64,000 nt of DNA. It comes from Methylomonas aurea. Its GTDB lineage: Bacteria; Pseudomonadota; Gammaproteobacteria; Methylococcales; Methylomonadaceae. Below, piece after piece: positions 1-8,858 of this stretch. Numbering within the stretch: the stretch's first letter is position 1; each line of letters begins with the position of its first letter. The notes below the pieces were generated by a model. The model ran no database searches. It saw nothing but the letters and a program-made list of their open reading frames with translations, and was not told the DNA's origin. The DNA lies in contig NZ_JANIBM010000012.1 of assembly GCF_024505045.1 (NCBI RefSeq), positions 1 to 64,000 on the forward strand. Direction: 5' to 3'. The translations under genes and the position numbers were made by a program.

Positions 1-601
1 CCGCATCGTCGGCCGGCATGCGTTCGGCGACGATGCGGCGCACGTCCGGCGCCGGGTCGTTGGCCATCAGGCCCAGGCTGACTTCGGGCAGGCGTTCCGC
101 GACCCGCTTGCGCACCTGCAAATCCTCGTCCTTGATGAAGCGGAACAGGCGGCCCGGCGGCAGGCGCTTGGCGACGGTGAGGCGGACGATGTAATCCGGA
201 TCGTCCGCCAGCCGTTCCAGATTGTCGGCGTCGATCCGATCGGCCACGGTCATCCGCACTTCGCGATCCGGGTCGTCGATCAGCGCCGCCAGTTGTTGCG
301 CGGGCAGGCGGAAGGCTACGGCGCGGCGCACGACTTCGTCCTCGTCTGCGATCAGCGGCAACAAGGCTTTCAGCGGCGAGTAACGCACGGCGATGGCGCG
401 GCGCTCCCAGAATTTGTCGCGCAGAAAATTGATTGCGTACACCGGGTTGACGCGGAAGAAACGGTCGATTTGGCGGCCGCTTTGGGCGGCAACGCAGGTA
501 TCGCCGGGCATGCAGCGGCCCATCAGCAAGGTCTTGCCGCGAAACGGGCAGATGCTGCAGTCGGCAATCGGTAGGCTGACGGGACGGTCCGCGTCACTCA
601 T
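1..601 (-). CDS. 4Fe-4S leucine-rich repeat variant (LRV) protein, partial
   Basis: Reading leftward from the ATG at 601 gives an open frame that leaves the window without a stop, so the C-terminus is missing. The first 36 residues hold four cysteines (C15, C18, C30, C36) in a CxxC-x11-C-x5-C arrangement, suited to one 4Fe-4S cluster. After that come short repeats of about 24 residues with the pattern of the LRV family (repeated DDPDREVRMTVADRI-like units). This is the layout of the Azotobacter vinelandii LRV protein found beside nif genes. The function is unknown; a role in nitrogenase maturation or protection is inferred from context. It is the last visible gene of the nif operon, 9 bases after the preceding gene. 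Confidence 0.85.
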   Translation of the reverse strand, partial: MSDADRPVSLPIADCSICPFRGKTLLMGRCMPGDTCVAAQSGRQIDRFFRVNPVYAINFLRDKFWERRAIAVRYSPLKALLPLIADEDEVVRRAVAFRLPAQQLAALIDDPDREVRMTVADRIDADNLERLADDPDYIVRLTVAKRLPPGRLFRFIKDEDLQVRKRVAERLPEVSLGLMANDPAPDVRRIVAERMPADDA

Positions 602-610
602 GCCGCCACC

Positions 611-877
611 CTATTCCGGGATGACTTCGGCGATGACGATGCCTGACGCGTGTTCGTAGTTACGGGTCAGGCACAGGCAATGTTCACGGCCGTCGACCAG
701 ATACAGATTAAAGCCGCTGCCTTCCAGCAACGGTTCGTGGTTGGGAATGTCGTCTTCCATGCAATAGGTGAAGTGGATGCCCGGAAATTCGCCGCGCAAT
801 TCGGTGACTACGCTTTCGCTCAGCGTGGTGCCGTTGATGCGGTCGGCAATGGTTTGCAGTTGGTCTGGACTGATCAT
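611..877 (-). CDS. small nif-associated protein, DUF6129-like
   Basis: This 88-residue acidic protein contains the stretches GIHFTYCMEDDIP, GFNLYLVDGREHCLCLTR and IVIAEVIPE. From memory it resembles the DUF6129 family, which occurs almost only in nif clusters; no biochemical role is known to me. The ATG at 877 is preferred over an upstream in-frame ATG because it follows the nafY-like stop by two bases and leaves the conserved region at the N-terminus. Three cysteines are present (one in FTYCMED, two in HCLCL), which could bind metal, but this is speculation. It is co-transcribed with the nafY-like gene and the LRV gene. Confidence 0.75.
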   Translation of the reverse strand: MISPDQLQTIADRINGTTLSESVVTELRGEFPGIHFTYCMEDDIPNHEPLLEGSGFNLYLVDGREHCLCLTRNYEHASGIVIAEVIPE

Positions 878-879
878 CG

Positions 880-1572
880 TTAGGATTCCTGTTCGAAACA
901 AATGCGTGGAGTCGGGGCAATCCCCATCGATTTGGCCAGCCACGGCGGCGGGGTTTGGCTCAGCACGCTTTGCAGTTGATGGATGACTTGGTTGATCGCT
1001 TCGCCTTGCTCGGTTTTAATCGGGTGCAAGCCGTACTTGATGATTTTGGCGGCGGCCGGCCCGCCGATCGAGGCCACATACAGCACGCGGCAATCGGCGA
1101 TCAATTGCGCGCGGTAGGCGTTTTTGTCGTCGTGGCGGCGTTGGGCGTCGCTATCGACGCTACGGATATCGATCAAACGCGCTTCGCCGGCCGAAACCTG
1201 GTACACCAAAAATTGGCGGCATGAGCCGAAATGGCCGACGACTTGTTGCGGATCGTCGCTGCCGATGGCCACTAATATCGAGCCGGGCAGGTCGGCCAGA
1301 CGCGGTTGCGGGGCCGGTTCGGCCGGCGTCGCCGTATTTTGCAGCAAGCCGAGCGCCTTGCGCACCGTATCGGCGTCGGTTTTTACGCCGAAGTTACCGA
1401 GAGCCTGATGCAGTTGCGCCTCGCCGAGCTGGGCGACGCCGCGTTCGTCGAGCTGCGGTCCGGCGCAGGCGCGCAGCACCGATACGAACAGTTTCGGCGA
1501 GGTATCGGGCAGGGCGCGTGCGGCCAGTCCGATCCGTAGAGCCAGTTCCCGGCTTAAGCTCGACCGGTTCAT
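880..1572 (-). CDS. nafY: NafY/NifX-family FeMo-cofactor-binding protein
   Basis: The 230-residue protein has two parts. Residues about 1-85 are a helical N-terminal domain, and residues about 95-205 are a NifX/NifB-C-type dinitrogenase cofactor-binding domain (ILVAIGSDD, GHFGSCRQFLVYQV, DCRVLYVASIGGPAAAKIIKYG). This two-domain size matches NafY, the gamma protein that binds FeMo-co and apo-dinitrogenase, rather than single-domain NifX. It sits downstream of nifHDKT and a ferredoxin, as expected for a protein that inserts cofactor into NifDK. NifY or NifX are alternative names. The family call is secure; the exact paralogue is less so. Confidence 0.8.
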   Translation of the reverse strand: MNRSSLSRELALRIGLAARALPDTSPKLFVSVLRACAGPQLDERGVAQLGEAQLHQALGNFGVKTDADTVRKALGLLQNTATPAEPAPQPRLADLPGSILVAIGSDDPQQVVGHFGSCRQFLVYQVSAGEARLIDIRSVDSDAQRRHDDKNAYRAQLIADCRVLYVASIGGPAAAKIIKYGLHPIKTEQGEAINQVIHQLQSVLSQTPPPWLAKSMGIAPTPRICFEQES

Positions 1573-1576
1573 CGCT

Positions 1577-1777
1577 CTAGGCCGCTAGCGGCAGGATGCA
1601 ATTGTCGATCGGGCAGACTTTGACGCATTGCGGTTCGTCGTAATCGCCGTTGCACTCGGTACAGGTTTTTTTGTTGATCTCGAATACGATGGCGCCTTCC
1701 TTGATCGAATCGGTCGGGCACACCGGCAGGCAATCGCCACAGGAAATACACTCTTCGGCTACGATGTAAAGGGACAT
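1577..1777 (-). CDS. 2[4Fe-4S] ferredoxin of the nif operon
   Basis: This 66-residue ferredoxin has the first motif C10-x2-C13-x2-C16-x3-C20-P and a second, modified set C39-x2-C42-x8-C51-x3-C55-P. The second set has the longer spacing seen in FdxN/Alvin-type nif ferredoxins. A further cysteine, C60, follows. It is likely a low-potential electron carrier for nitrogenase or for cofactor assembly. The start lies 4 bases after the nifT stop, and the stop lies 4 bases before the nafY-like ATG, so it is tightly operonic. Confidence 0.9.
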   Translation of the reverse strand: MSLYIVAEECISCGDCLPVCPTDSIKEGAIVFEINKKTCTECNGDYDEPQCVKVCPIDNCILPLAA

Positions 1778-1781
1778 GGCT

Positions 1782-2003
1782 TTATTCCTCCGCTAAACGT
1801 TTCGCTTGTAACGTGGTCGGGATTTTCGGCGCCGGGGACAGCGGTTCGAAGTAATATTTCGAGCCGTCGCCGAGCAGGACTTCGCCGCCCCATTTGTCGG
1901 CGGTATCGAACTCCAGGGATTCTATGGTTTCTTCCAAGTCTTTTTTGGCAATGTAGAACAACAGCTTACCGTCTTCGCGCTTTCTAAGCATGACGCTGGG
2001 CAT
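1782..2003 (-). CDS. nifT: NifT/FixU protein
   Basis: The 73-residue protein begins MPSVMLRKREDGKLLFYIAKKDLE and contains WGGEVLLGDGSKYYFEPL, the hallmark of the NifT/FixU family (usual length 70-75). NifT follows nifK in many diazotrophs. Its role is unclear, and deletion often gives no strong phenotype. An AGGAG-type ribosome site lies just upstream (minus-strand sequence CTAAAGGAGAAT). It is separated from nifK by 96 bases holding two strong hairpins, so it may be expressed less than nifHDK. Confidence 0.92.
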   Translation of the reverse strand: MPSVMLRKREDGKLLFYIAKKDLEETIESLEFDTADKWGGEVLLGDGSKYYFEPLSPAPKIPTTLQAKRLAEE

Positions 2004-2028
2004 GGGGATTCTCCTTTAGGATAGCGTG

Positions 2029-2084
2029 AGGCGGGCAATCGCCCGCCTGGCAGGAAGGGCGGTGGGCGCCTGGCGGCGCCCACC
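2029..2084 (-). other. tandem GC-rich stem-loops between nifK and nifT
   Basis: Two perfect hairpins stand in a row. The first is an 8-bp stem (2029-2036 with 2041-2048, loop of 4). The second is a 10-bp stem (2061-2070 with 2075-2084, loop TGGC). Neither is followed by a T-run on the minus strand, so they look like mRNA-stabilising or processing structures at the nifK 3' end, or Rho-assisted attenuators, rather than standard terminators. Confidence 0.7.
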
Positions 2085-2099
2085 CTACGAGCTTCGATC

Positions 2100-3671
2100 T
2101 TAGCGGATCAAGTCGTAGTTGTAGTCGGTGGTGCCCATGCCTTTGGTTTCTTTGTCCAACTGCTCCAGAACCGCATTGACCAACGTGGTCAGCACATACA
2201 TGCCGCCTTCGTAACCCAGCGTGGTCATCCGGTGCAAGTGGTGGCGGTCGAAGATCGGGAAACCGATGCGGATCAGCGGCACTTCGAACTCTTCACCTTT
2301 GTAGAAGGTGTCGCGTTGGATGAATTTGCCGTAGCTGTTGCCGATCATGAAGTCCGGTTTGTTGGTGAACATCAAGGAACGGAAGTGCCACAAGTCGCGA
2401 CCGATATGCACCGTAGCATTTTGGCCGTAAGGAGATTCGGCCAGGATAGCTTCGCAGGCTTTTTTCCAACGTTTGTTGGCGTGGTTGACCAACACGTCGC
2501 TGACTTCGGCACCGAATTCCAGCAGCATTTTGGTCATGCCCAAGGCAAAGTCGGCGTCGCCGTACAGCGCGAATTTTTTACCGTGCAGCCAAGCGTGGGA
2601 GTCGGTGATCATGTCGACGTAACGGCCGCGCTCTTTTTCCAACGATTCCGGAATGGCTTTGCCGCTCAGTTCGGAGATTTTCATCAGGAACTCGTCGGTC
2701 CATTCCAGGCCCATCGGAATGTTCAGCTTCGGAATTTCGTGTTTCCAGGTGTTTTCCGCGAACTTTTTGGTTTTTTCCAACTGCCAAGGTTGCAGCAATA
2801 CGGTGGTGATCGCGTTCGGCGCATCCTTGATTTCGTCCATGGTGGTACCGCCGGAATACATGCGGAAGGTACCGTCGGCCGGGGTATCCAGCACTTCGGT
2901 CGGGTCGCTCAGCAAGGTGTAGTCGACGCCCATTTCCTTCATCATCCGGTGGATGACGCGGTAGTTGCCCAGGTAAGTCTCGAAGCCGGGGACGAAGTTG
3001 ATTTTGCCGTTTTTACCCGGTTCCTTGCCTTCCATGAAGTTCAAGGTGAAGTAACGCGCCATGCCTTCGAACATGTTGTCCCAGCCGGTGGTGTGGCTGT
3101 CGACGAAGCTCGGGGTGTGGGCGAACGGGGTCGGAAAATCTTCGGGTACGTGGCCTTCTTTCTTGGCGTTACGGATGAACGCGTTCAAGTCGTCGCCGAT
3201 AACTTCCGCCATACAGGTAGTCGATACCGCAATGATGTCCGGTTTGTACAAGGCTTTGGCGTTTTCCAGGCCGGCGAACATGTTTTTCTGGCCGCCGAAT
3301 ACCGCCGCATCTTCGGTCATTGAGTCGGAAACGCAAGATACCGGCTCTTTGAAATGGCGGTTGAAATAGGTACGGAAGTAAGCGACGCAACCTTGCGAAC
3401 CGTGCACGTAAGGCATGGTTTTTTCGAAGCCCAATGCGCAAAGTACCGCGCCCAGAGGTTGGCAGGCTTTAGCCGGGTTGATCGTGATCGCTTCGCGGCT
3501 GAAGTTCAGCTCTTGGTATTCCTGGGTGGTGGTCCATTGGAATACTTCGTCGATTTGGTCTTGCGGGTGGCGCTCTTCGTACAGCGCCCGTTTGTTGGCA
3601 AGATTTTCCTTGTATTCGTCGGTACGGAATAAAGGGTAACTCGGTTGGATATTGTCGACTTGTTGACTCAT
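2100..3671 (-). CDS. nifK: nitrogenase MoFe protein beta subunit
   Basis: The 523-residue NifK is the beta chain of the alpha2-beta2 MoFe dinitrogenase. It supplies half of the P-cluster ligands: C70 (AKACQPLG), C95 (HGSQGCVAYF) and C153 (STTCMAEVIGDD) fall at exactly the Azotobacter numbering. Length matches the family. It begins MSQQVDNIQPSYPLFRTDEY, and a GGAGAT-type ribosome site precedes the ATG. It lies 115 bases downstream of nifD. No vnf or anf features are seen, so this is the molybdenum enzyme. Confidence 0.98.
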   Translation of the reverse strand: MSQQVDNIQPSYPLFRTDEYKENLANKRALYEERHPQDQIDEVFQWTTTQEYQELNFSREAITINPAKACQPLGAVLCALGFEKTMPYVHGSQGCVAYFRTYFNRHFKEPVSCVSDSMTEDAAVFGGQKNMFAGLENAKALYKPDIIAVSTTCMAEVIGDDLNAFIRNAKKEGHVPEDFPTPFAHTPSFVDSHTTGWDNMFEGMARYFTLNFMEGKEPGKNGKINFVPGFETYLGNYRVIHRMMKEMGVDYTLLSDPTEVLDTPADGTFRMYSGGTTMDEIKDAPNAITTVLLQPWQLEKTKKFAENTWKHEIPKLNIPMGLEWTDEFLMKISELSGKAIPESLEKERGRYVDMITDSHAWLHGKKFALYGDADFALGMTKMLLEFGAEVSDVLVNHANKRWKKACEAILAESPYGQNATVHIGRDLWHFRSLMFTNKPDFMIGNSYGKFIQRDTFYKGEEFEVPLIRIGFPIFDRHHLHRMTTLGYEGGMYVLTTLVNAVLEQLDKETKGMGTTDYNYDLIR

Positions 3672-3723
3672 GATAATCTCCTAAACGCGCCACTAATCTG
3701 TGGTCCGGCGTTGATTGGATTGC

Positions 3724-3739
3724 TCGGGCCGAAGCCCGA
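3724..3739 (-). other. stem-loop in the nifD-nifK gap
   Basis: A perfect 6-bp stem TCGGGC/GCCCGA with a CGAA tetraloop lies between the nifD stop and the nifK ribosome site. It is one of three intercistronic gaps in this operon with a hairpin and probably affects mRNA stability or processing. Confidence 0.5.
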
Positions 3740-3786
3740 ACGATTTTCGATGGCTGAGGCGGACGGCGCACCGCCCACCCGGCGCA

Positions 3787-5268
3787 TTACGCGACTGCTT
3801 TAACCGCTTCGCTTTCGGATTCGGCTTTTTTCCAGGGCACCTGAATTTGTTTCCAGCAAGGATTGTTCAGGGTCATGTCCATATCGCGGGCGAAGATGGC
3901 GAAGCCGTCGTAGCCGTGGTAAGGGCCTGAATAATCCCAGGAGTGCATTTGCCGGAATGGGATGCCCATTTTTTGGAAAATGTACTTTTCTTTGATGCCT
4001 GAACCGACCAGGTCCGGTTTGATTTTTTTGACGAACTCTTCGAATTCGTAACCGGTGACGTCGTCGTACAACAAGGTGGCATTGCCCATTTCCTTGATGG
4101 TACGGTCGTAATCGTCGTTATGGGCGAACTCGTAACCGGTACCGACCACTTCCATGCCCAAGTCTTCGTAGGCACCGATGACGTGGCGCGGACGCAAGCC
4201 ACCGATATACAGCATGACTTTTTTGCCTTGCAGACGCGGTTTATATTTGGCGATGACCGCATCGTATTCGGCTTTGTAACGTTCGATCACGCGTTCGGCG
4301 CCTTCTTTGATCGTGTCGTCGAAGTGAGCGGCGATTCTGCGCAAGCTTTCGGCGATTTTGGTCGGGCCGAAGAAGTTGTACTCGATCCAGGGGATGTTGT
4401 ACTTCTCTTCCATGTGCCGGGCGATGTAGTTCATCGAGCGGTAGCAGTGAATCAGGTTCAGCTTCACTTTCGGGGTTTTTTCGATCTCGGCGATGGTACC
4501 GTCGCCGGACCATTGCGCAACGACGCGCAGACCCATTTCTTCCAACAAAGTCCGTGATGCCCAAGCATCGCCGCCGATGTTGTAGTCGCCGATCACGGCT
4601 ACGTCGTACGGGGTGGTCGGGAAGCTATCGTCGCCGTCGCGTTTGTCCAGAACCCAGTCGCGGATCGCGTCGTTGGCGATATGGTGGCCCAAGGATTGCG
4701 ATACGCCGCGGAAACCTTCGCAGCGCACCGGCACCACGGTTTTACCGATGTCTTTGGCTTTGTTTTTGGAAACGGCTTCGATGTCGTCGCCGATCAGACC
4801 GATCGGGCACTCGGACTGTACGGAAATACCTTTGTGCAACGGGAACAAGGCTTCGATCTCGTCGATACATTTGGCCAGTTTTTTGTCGCCGCCGAAAACG
4901 ATGTCTTTCTCTTGGAAATCCGAAGTGAAGTTCATCGTGCCGAAGGTGTTGACACCGGTGGTACCGACATAATAGTTACGGCGGCCGGCGCGGGAATATT
5001 GGCCGCAACCGACAGGACCGTGGGAAATGTGGATCATGTCCTTGATCGGGCCCCAAACCACGCCTTTGGAACCGGCGTAGGCGCAACCGCGGATGGTCAT
5101 CACGCCCGGCAGGGACTTACGGTTTGAGGTAATGCATTTGTTGGATTTTTCCAAGCTTTGGTCGTTGACCGCCAAGTGCTTGGCGCGGTCTTTCTTGGCT
5201 TTCTCGGGATAGACTTCCAGCACTTCTGCGATCAGCGCTTCCGTCTCTTCTCTTGTCATGGCTGCCAT
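3787..5268 (-). CDS. nifD: nitrogenase MoFe protein alpha subunit
   Basis: NifD binds the FeMo-cofactor and half of the P-cluster. The start at 5268 (MAAMTREE) is chosen over an upstream ATG because AGGAGG lies 7 bases before it. It gives 493 residues in perfect register with Azotobacter numbering: P-cluster ligands C62 ([10 protein letters not shown]), C88 (HGPVGCGQ) and C154 ([10 protein letters not shown]), FeMo-co ligands C275 ([10 protein letters not shown]) and H442 ([16 protein letters not shown]), and substrate-site H195 (SLGHHIAN). It is 97 bases downstream of nifH with a hairpin in the gap. Confidence 0.98.
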   Translation of the reverse strand: MAAMTREETEALIAEVLEVYPEKAKKDRAKHLAVNDQSLEKSNKCITSNRKSLPGVMTIRGCAYAGSKGVVWGPIKDMIHISHGPVGCGQYSRAGRRNYYVGTTGVNTFGTMNFTSDFQEKDIVFGGDKKLAKCIDEIEALFPLHKGISVQSECPIGLIGDDIEAVSKNKAKDIGKTVVPVRCEGFRGVSQSLGHHIANDAIRDWVLDKRDGDDSFPTTPYDVAVIGDYNIGGDAWASRTLLEEMGLRVVAQWSGDGTIAEIEKTPKVKLNLIHCYRSMNYIARHMEEKYNIPWIEYNFFGPTKIAESLRRIAAHFDDTIKEGAERVIERYKAEYDAVIAKYKPRLQGKKVMLYIGGLRPRHVIGAYEDLGMEVVGTGYEFAHNDDYDRTIKEMGNATLLYDDVTGYEFEEFVKKIKPDLVGSGIKEKYIFQKMGIPFRQMHSWDYSGPYHGYDGFAIFARDMDMTLNNPCWKQIQVPWKKAESESEAVKAVA

Positions 5269-5325
5269 GATGGTTCCTCCTAATGTCGTGGGCAATCCCC
5301 CAACTGACAGTGTTTGGGAATGAAA

Positions 5326-5349
5326 GGCGGACGGCCTGGGCCGCCCGCC
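5326..5349 (-). other. strong stem-loop in the nifH-nifD gap
   Basis: GGCGGACGGCC and GGCCGCCCGCC form an 11-bp stem with one A-C mismatch, starting 15 bases after the nifH stop. There is no T-run. In other diazotrophs a hairpin here stabilises nifH mRNA or limits read-through, so that NifH exceeds NifDK; the same role is inferred. Confidence 0.65.
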
Positions 5350-5364
5350 GCTATCGCGTAAGGC

Positions 5365-6318
<954 letters not shown>

Positions 6319-6395
6319 TTATTGAAAATAAACGAATAAAAATCGGGAATTCCGGTTTTGGTTTGGTGGGGTTGGTAACATTGTTTGTAGGGTCT

Positions 6396-6411
6396 TGTTA
6401 TTTAACCAACA
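6396..6411 (-). promoter_or_regulatory. NifA upstream activator sequence
   Basis: TGT-N10-ACA occurs at 6396-6411, about 100 bases upstream of the sigma-54 promoter, the usual distance for NifA enhancers. The motif is palindromic, so strand is nominal. Only one clear copy was found. Confidence 0.8.
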
Positions 6412-6681
6412 TAAAAAGCGGGGTTTTTGGCGGGAGGGGGCTTTTGCTGATTTGGGGCAACGGTGTATCTGCATCGGCTCAGCGTTGGGCGGGTGATGTG
6501 GTTGCGGAATTCAGCCGCTTTAAGCTCCGCAGTGCTGGGATTAGCGCAAAGGTGTTCGGCCGAAGCCTATCCCCGCACCATATCGGGGGTCAACCGGCAT
6601 TCGGTGGGAGTGGAATGCCGCATCCAGATAGTCTTTCCGCGATAGTCGATAACTTGCGGTCGGCCTTAAGCGGCTGCGGAG
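6412..6681. other. non-coding stretch upstream of the nif regulatory region
   Basis: Beyond the NifA site, and up to the end of the frame-corrected DUF1566 gene, I see no gene that I would support. The frame of that neighbour as it reads without correction runs to 6590, but its last 30 or so codons look like frameshift read-through. A short plus-strand frame here has no recognisable content. Confidence 0.5.
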
Positions 6682-7339
6682 TTAGTTTTTTTGTCCATAA
6701 CGCCGTAGGCACGCCACTAAGCCCAACCCGAAGCCGTACAACCAGATTGCTGCCGGAACCGGGTACTGCCGCGATATCGCCGTCGCGGACGGCCCAGGCG
6801 TGAGGTTCGAAACTCGATTTATTCACATAGACCTGAACACCGCCCATCCCGAATGCCCAGGCCGTTTGGCCGAGCGGATCGCCGGAAAACTCCGTGGCGG
6901 ACCAGTATCCGGAAATCCGGATATTCGAAAACAACTCGTAATTGTCGTTGTGCGAATCGGAGATTGCGATTGTGGCTTTGCCGCCGAGAACGTTATAAAA
7001 CAAGTTGCCCAGTTCGCTGCCAATGCAGTTGCTACCCAGGGAGGCACCGAAAGCTTGCACTCCGCAACTGGTATCCGGCTGCAGCGTATAAGGCAACCGC
7101 CAACCGGTTACGCCGGCAATATTCAGGCCGGCAGCCCAGGCATTGGCTTGTTCCCATGTCATTAGGCCGTCGCCGTCGTATCCGGAGGTCTTGGCATAGT
7201 CGGCATCCGCCAGCCAAGTGATACCGGCGTCGGTATCGTAATAGGCAAGTCCTCCGAGTCGGGATAGTAAATCGGCTTGCGCGGGTGCAGAAAGAAAAGC
7301 GGCCAGAACCGCGACGGAAAACAGATTACGTGGCTGCAT
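6682..7339 (-). pseudogene. DUF1566-type secreted protein with frameshifted VPxPAA C-terminal anchor
   Basis: The N-terminus is a signal peptide (MQPRNLFSVAVLAAFLSAPAQA; start at 7339 behind AGGAGC). The body is a DUF1566/Lcl-like domain (ITWLADADYAKTSGYDGDGLMTWEQANAWAAGL, GWRLPY, SGYWSATE, AWAVRDGD). As read, the frame passes AAVPGSGSNLVV and ends at 6590 in non-conserved sequence. Dropping one base of the GGG at 6761-6763 instead gives AAVPVPAAIWLYGFGLGLVA followed by CLRRYGQKN and a stop at 6682. That is a classic sorting tail: VPxPAA motif, hydrophobic stretch, basic end. The span is 3n+1, as expected for a one-base insertion. Either a sequencing error or a real mutation that releases the protein from its anchor. 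Confidence 0.75.
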
Positions 7340-7453
7340 GGCGTTGCTCCTATTAGTCAAGGGTTCTGATTATGCCAAGTCTCTGATTCGAATGGAATAT
7401 AAACCGACCTTGTGATATGGGTGGCCGCAATGGTTTTACCGGCGCCGGTGGAT

Positions 7454-7783
7454 TTAATCATCATATACCGCTTGGACGAGTCGGCCGTCCTCGGTAAAAC
7501 GCAGGCCAAGCCTGCCGACCCGTAACCAACCGTCTTTTTCGAACGGCTGGCTAGATGACCATGCCTGTTGCACCGCCTGAACGATTTGTTCGCGCGAGGC
7601 GTCGCAGTTACCCAGAACTTTAATGATCGCTAGCGCTTGAGCGAGAGCCTGCTGGTGTTCCTCGAACGATACGCCTTGATAGGTATATGAAATGCCAAAG
7701 TCCAACAAGCGGTAGGCCCACCACGCGTTGGACACGACAAGTGCGATGGTAAGCAACGTGATGGTTGCAGTGGTTCTATTCAT
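7454..7783 (-). CDS. hypothetical protein with N-terminal membrane anchor
   Basis: The 109-residue protein has one hydrophobic N-terminal segment (about residues 7-27, ending near the WW pair) followed by a soluble part with no family I recognise (EEHQQALAQALAIIKVLGNCDASREQIVQAVQQAW). Its ATG overlaps the stop of the upstream SUKH-type gene by 4 bases (ATGA), so translation of the two was coupled. It may be a partner of the immunity-like protein, but no direct evidence shows that. Confidence 0.6.
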   Translation of the reverse strand: MNRTTATITLLTIALVVSNAWWAYRLLDFGISYTYQGVSFEEHQQALAQALAIIKVLGNCDASREQIVQAVQQAWSSSQPFEKDGWLRVGRLGLRFTEDGRLVQAVYDD

Positions 7784-8244
7784 ATATTCGGCGTGGGGTA
7801 TCGCGTGGTTTGGGCTTCTTGAAGACCTCTCGGGCCAACTTGTTCCAAAAATTCCTGAATGTCGTTAGATATGCGACAAGCGCTATCTGAGCCGGCGATA
7901 CAGTCAACTGAAACAACAGGCCATGGTTTGCGGTAACTCATATCGAATGCGATCGATTCCAGGCCGCCGTTACTTCCGAAGAAATACAGGTTTGGATAAT
8001 GCTTGCGGTAGTTCTTGTCTCGTCACCGTTCTATTGCAAATGCGCCGTCGAATAACTGAAACCAGAACGGGGCGATGGCAAGTTCGCCTTCACCGCCGTT
8101 TGAGTATCTGAGAAACTCGATGTACTCGAATGGCGGCTCAAATGGAAGGGCTCTTTTCAGCTCGATAGTATGTTGCCGGGTCGCTCCGGAAACTTTTCGC
8201 CATTCACGATCGGACCCCGACAGTAATCCTGAAATGGAACGCAT
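7780..8244 (-). pseudogene. SUKH (SMI1/KNR4) family protein with an internal stop
   Basis: Minus-strand reading from 8244 gives PPFEYIEFLRYSNGGEGEL, the core SUKH signature, then FWFQLFDGAFAIER and a TGA at 8023-8025. The same frame continues past the stop with RDKNYRKHYPNLYFFGSNGG, then LESIAFDM and a long tail to a natural stop at 7780, exactly what the family predicts. The total is 155 codons with one nonsense codon. SUKH proteins are often immunity proteins to contact-dependent or polymorphic toxins; no toxin gene is next to it. The lesion is one base change (for example CGA or AGA to TGA). Confidence 0.75.
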
Positions 8245-8279
8245 ATGGATTCAACGCAGGTAGGATCGTTAGTTGTTTG

Positions 8280-8618
8280 TCAACGCTGCTGCCACCCCGA
8301 TCCGGTATCGACAAACTGGCCCGGTGCGGCTTGGTTGATGACTTTTTGTGCCGTCAGCCGCGCGACCTCTTCTGCGGTGACGCCGTTCTTGGCGGCGATG
8401 CGTTGGTATTCGGCCTGACGTTGGGCGTTGATGTTGTCGACGAAGGCTTTGACTTCGGCCGGGGCGTCAGGTTTGACCAGGCCCAGCAGGCCGTTGCTGC
8501 GTTCGCCGACGGTGCCGGCGGCTTTCAGTTGCGCCAGATCGGCGGCGCCGGCGGAGGTGGACAATATCAAGCCCAGGGTCAGGGCGGACAACAGGGATTG
8601 TGCGGTTTTCGCTAACAT
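8280..8618 (-). CDS. ydbL: YdbL-family (DUF1318) periplasmic protein
   Basis: The 112-residue protein has a signal peptide (LSALTLGLILSTSAGAA) and the YdbL/DUF1318 body (DLAQLKAAGTVGERSNGLLGLV, VDNINAQRQAEYQRIAAKNGVTAEEVARLTAQKVINQAAPG). In E. coli YdbL is a periplasmic helper of the YdbH-YnbE intermembrane bridge. Here the three genes also lie together (ydbH-ynbE-ydbL order on the minus strand), 10 bases apart at this junction. Confidence 0.88.
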   Translation of the reverse strand: MLAKTAQSLLSALTLGLILSTSAGAADLAQLKAAGTVGERSNGLLGLVKPDAPAEVKAFVDNINAQRQAEYQRIAAKNGVTAEEVARLTAQKVINQAAPGQFVDTGSGWQQR

Positions 8619-8628
8619 GGGGGACTCC

Positions 8629-8823
8629 TTAGAACAGGCCTTTTTGGCTGGAAATCAAATCGTCGACGTCTTTTTCCACTTTCAGGCGGATTTCGTGTTC
8701 GATCTTGACGTTCATGTTGATCTCGATCGGTTTGTCGGGGGCTTCGAGTTTGACGGACGGCGAGCATCCCGCCAGTATCCAGACGGCCCAGACCGGCAGT
8801 ATGCATTGCGCTGCTAATTTCAT
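8629..8823 (-). CDS. ynbE: YnbE-family outer-membrane lipoprotein
   Basis: The 64-residue protein has a lipobox (WILAGC) with the mature N-terminal cysteine at about residue 20, then the conserved KPIEINMNVKIEHEIRLKVEKDVDDLI. E. coli YnbE is a small lipoprotein that stacks by beta-strand onto the C-terminus of YdbH to complete a periplasm-spanning bridge for phospholipid transport. It lies 35 bases after ydbH. Confidence 0.88.
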   Translation of the reverse strand: MKLAAQCILPVWAVWILAGCSPSVKLEAPDKPIEINMNVKIEHEIRLKVEKDVDDLISSQKGLF

Positions 8824-8858
8824 GGTGTTCTCCTCTCGGCCGCCGGCGGCAGCGTTGG

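Noticed and set aside
2232-3323. 363-codon plus-strand open frame opposite nifK
   Set aside because: It is a shadow of the GC-rich third-codon pattern of nifK; no recognisable domain, and nifK is certain on the other strand.
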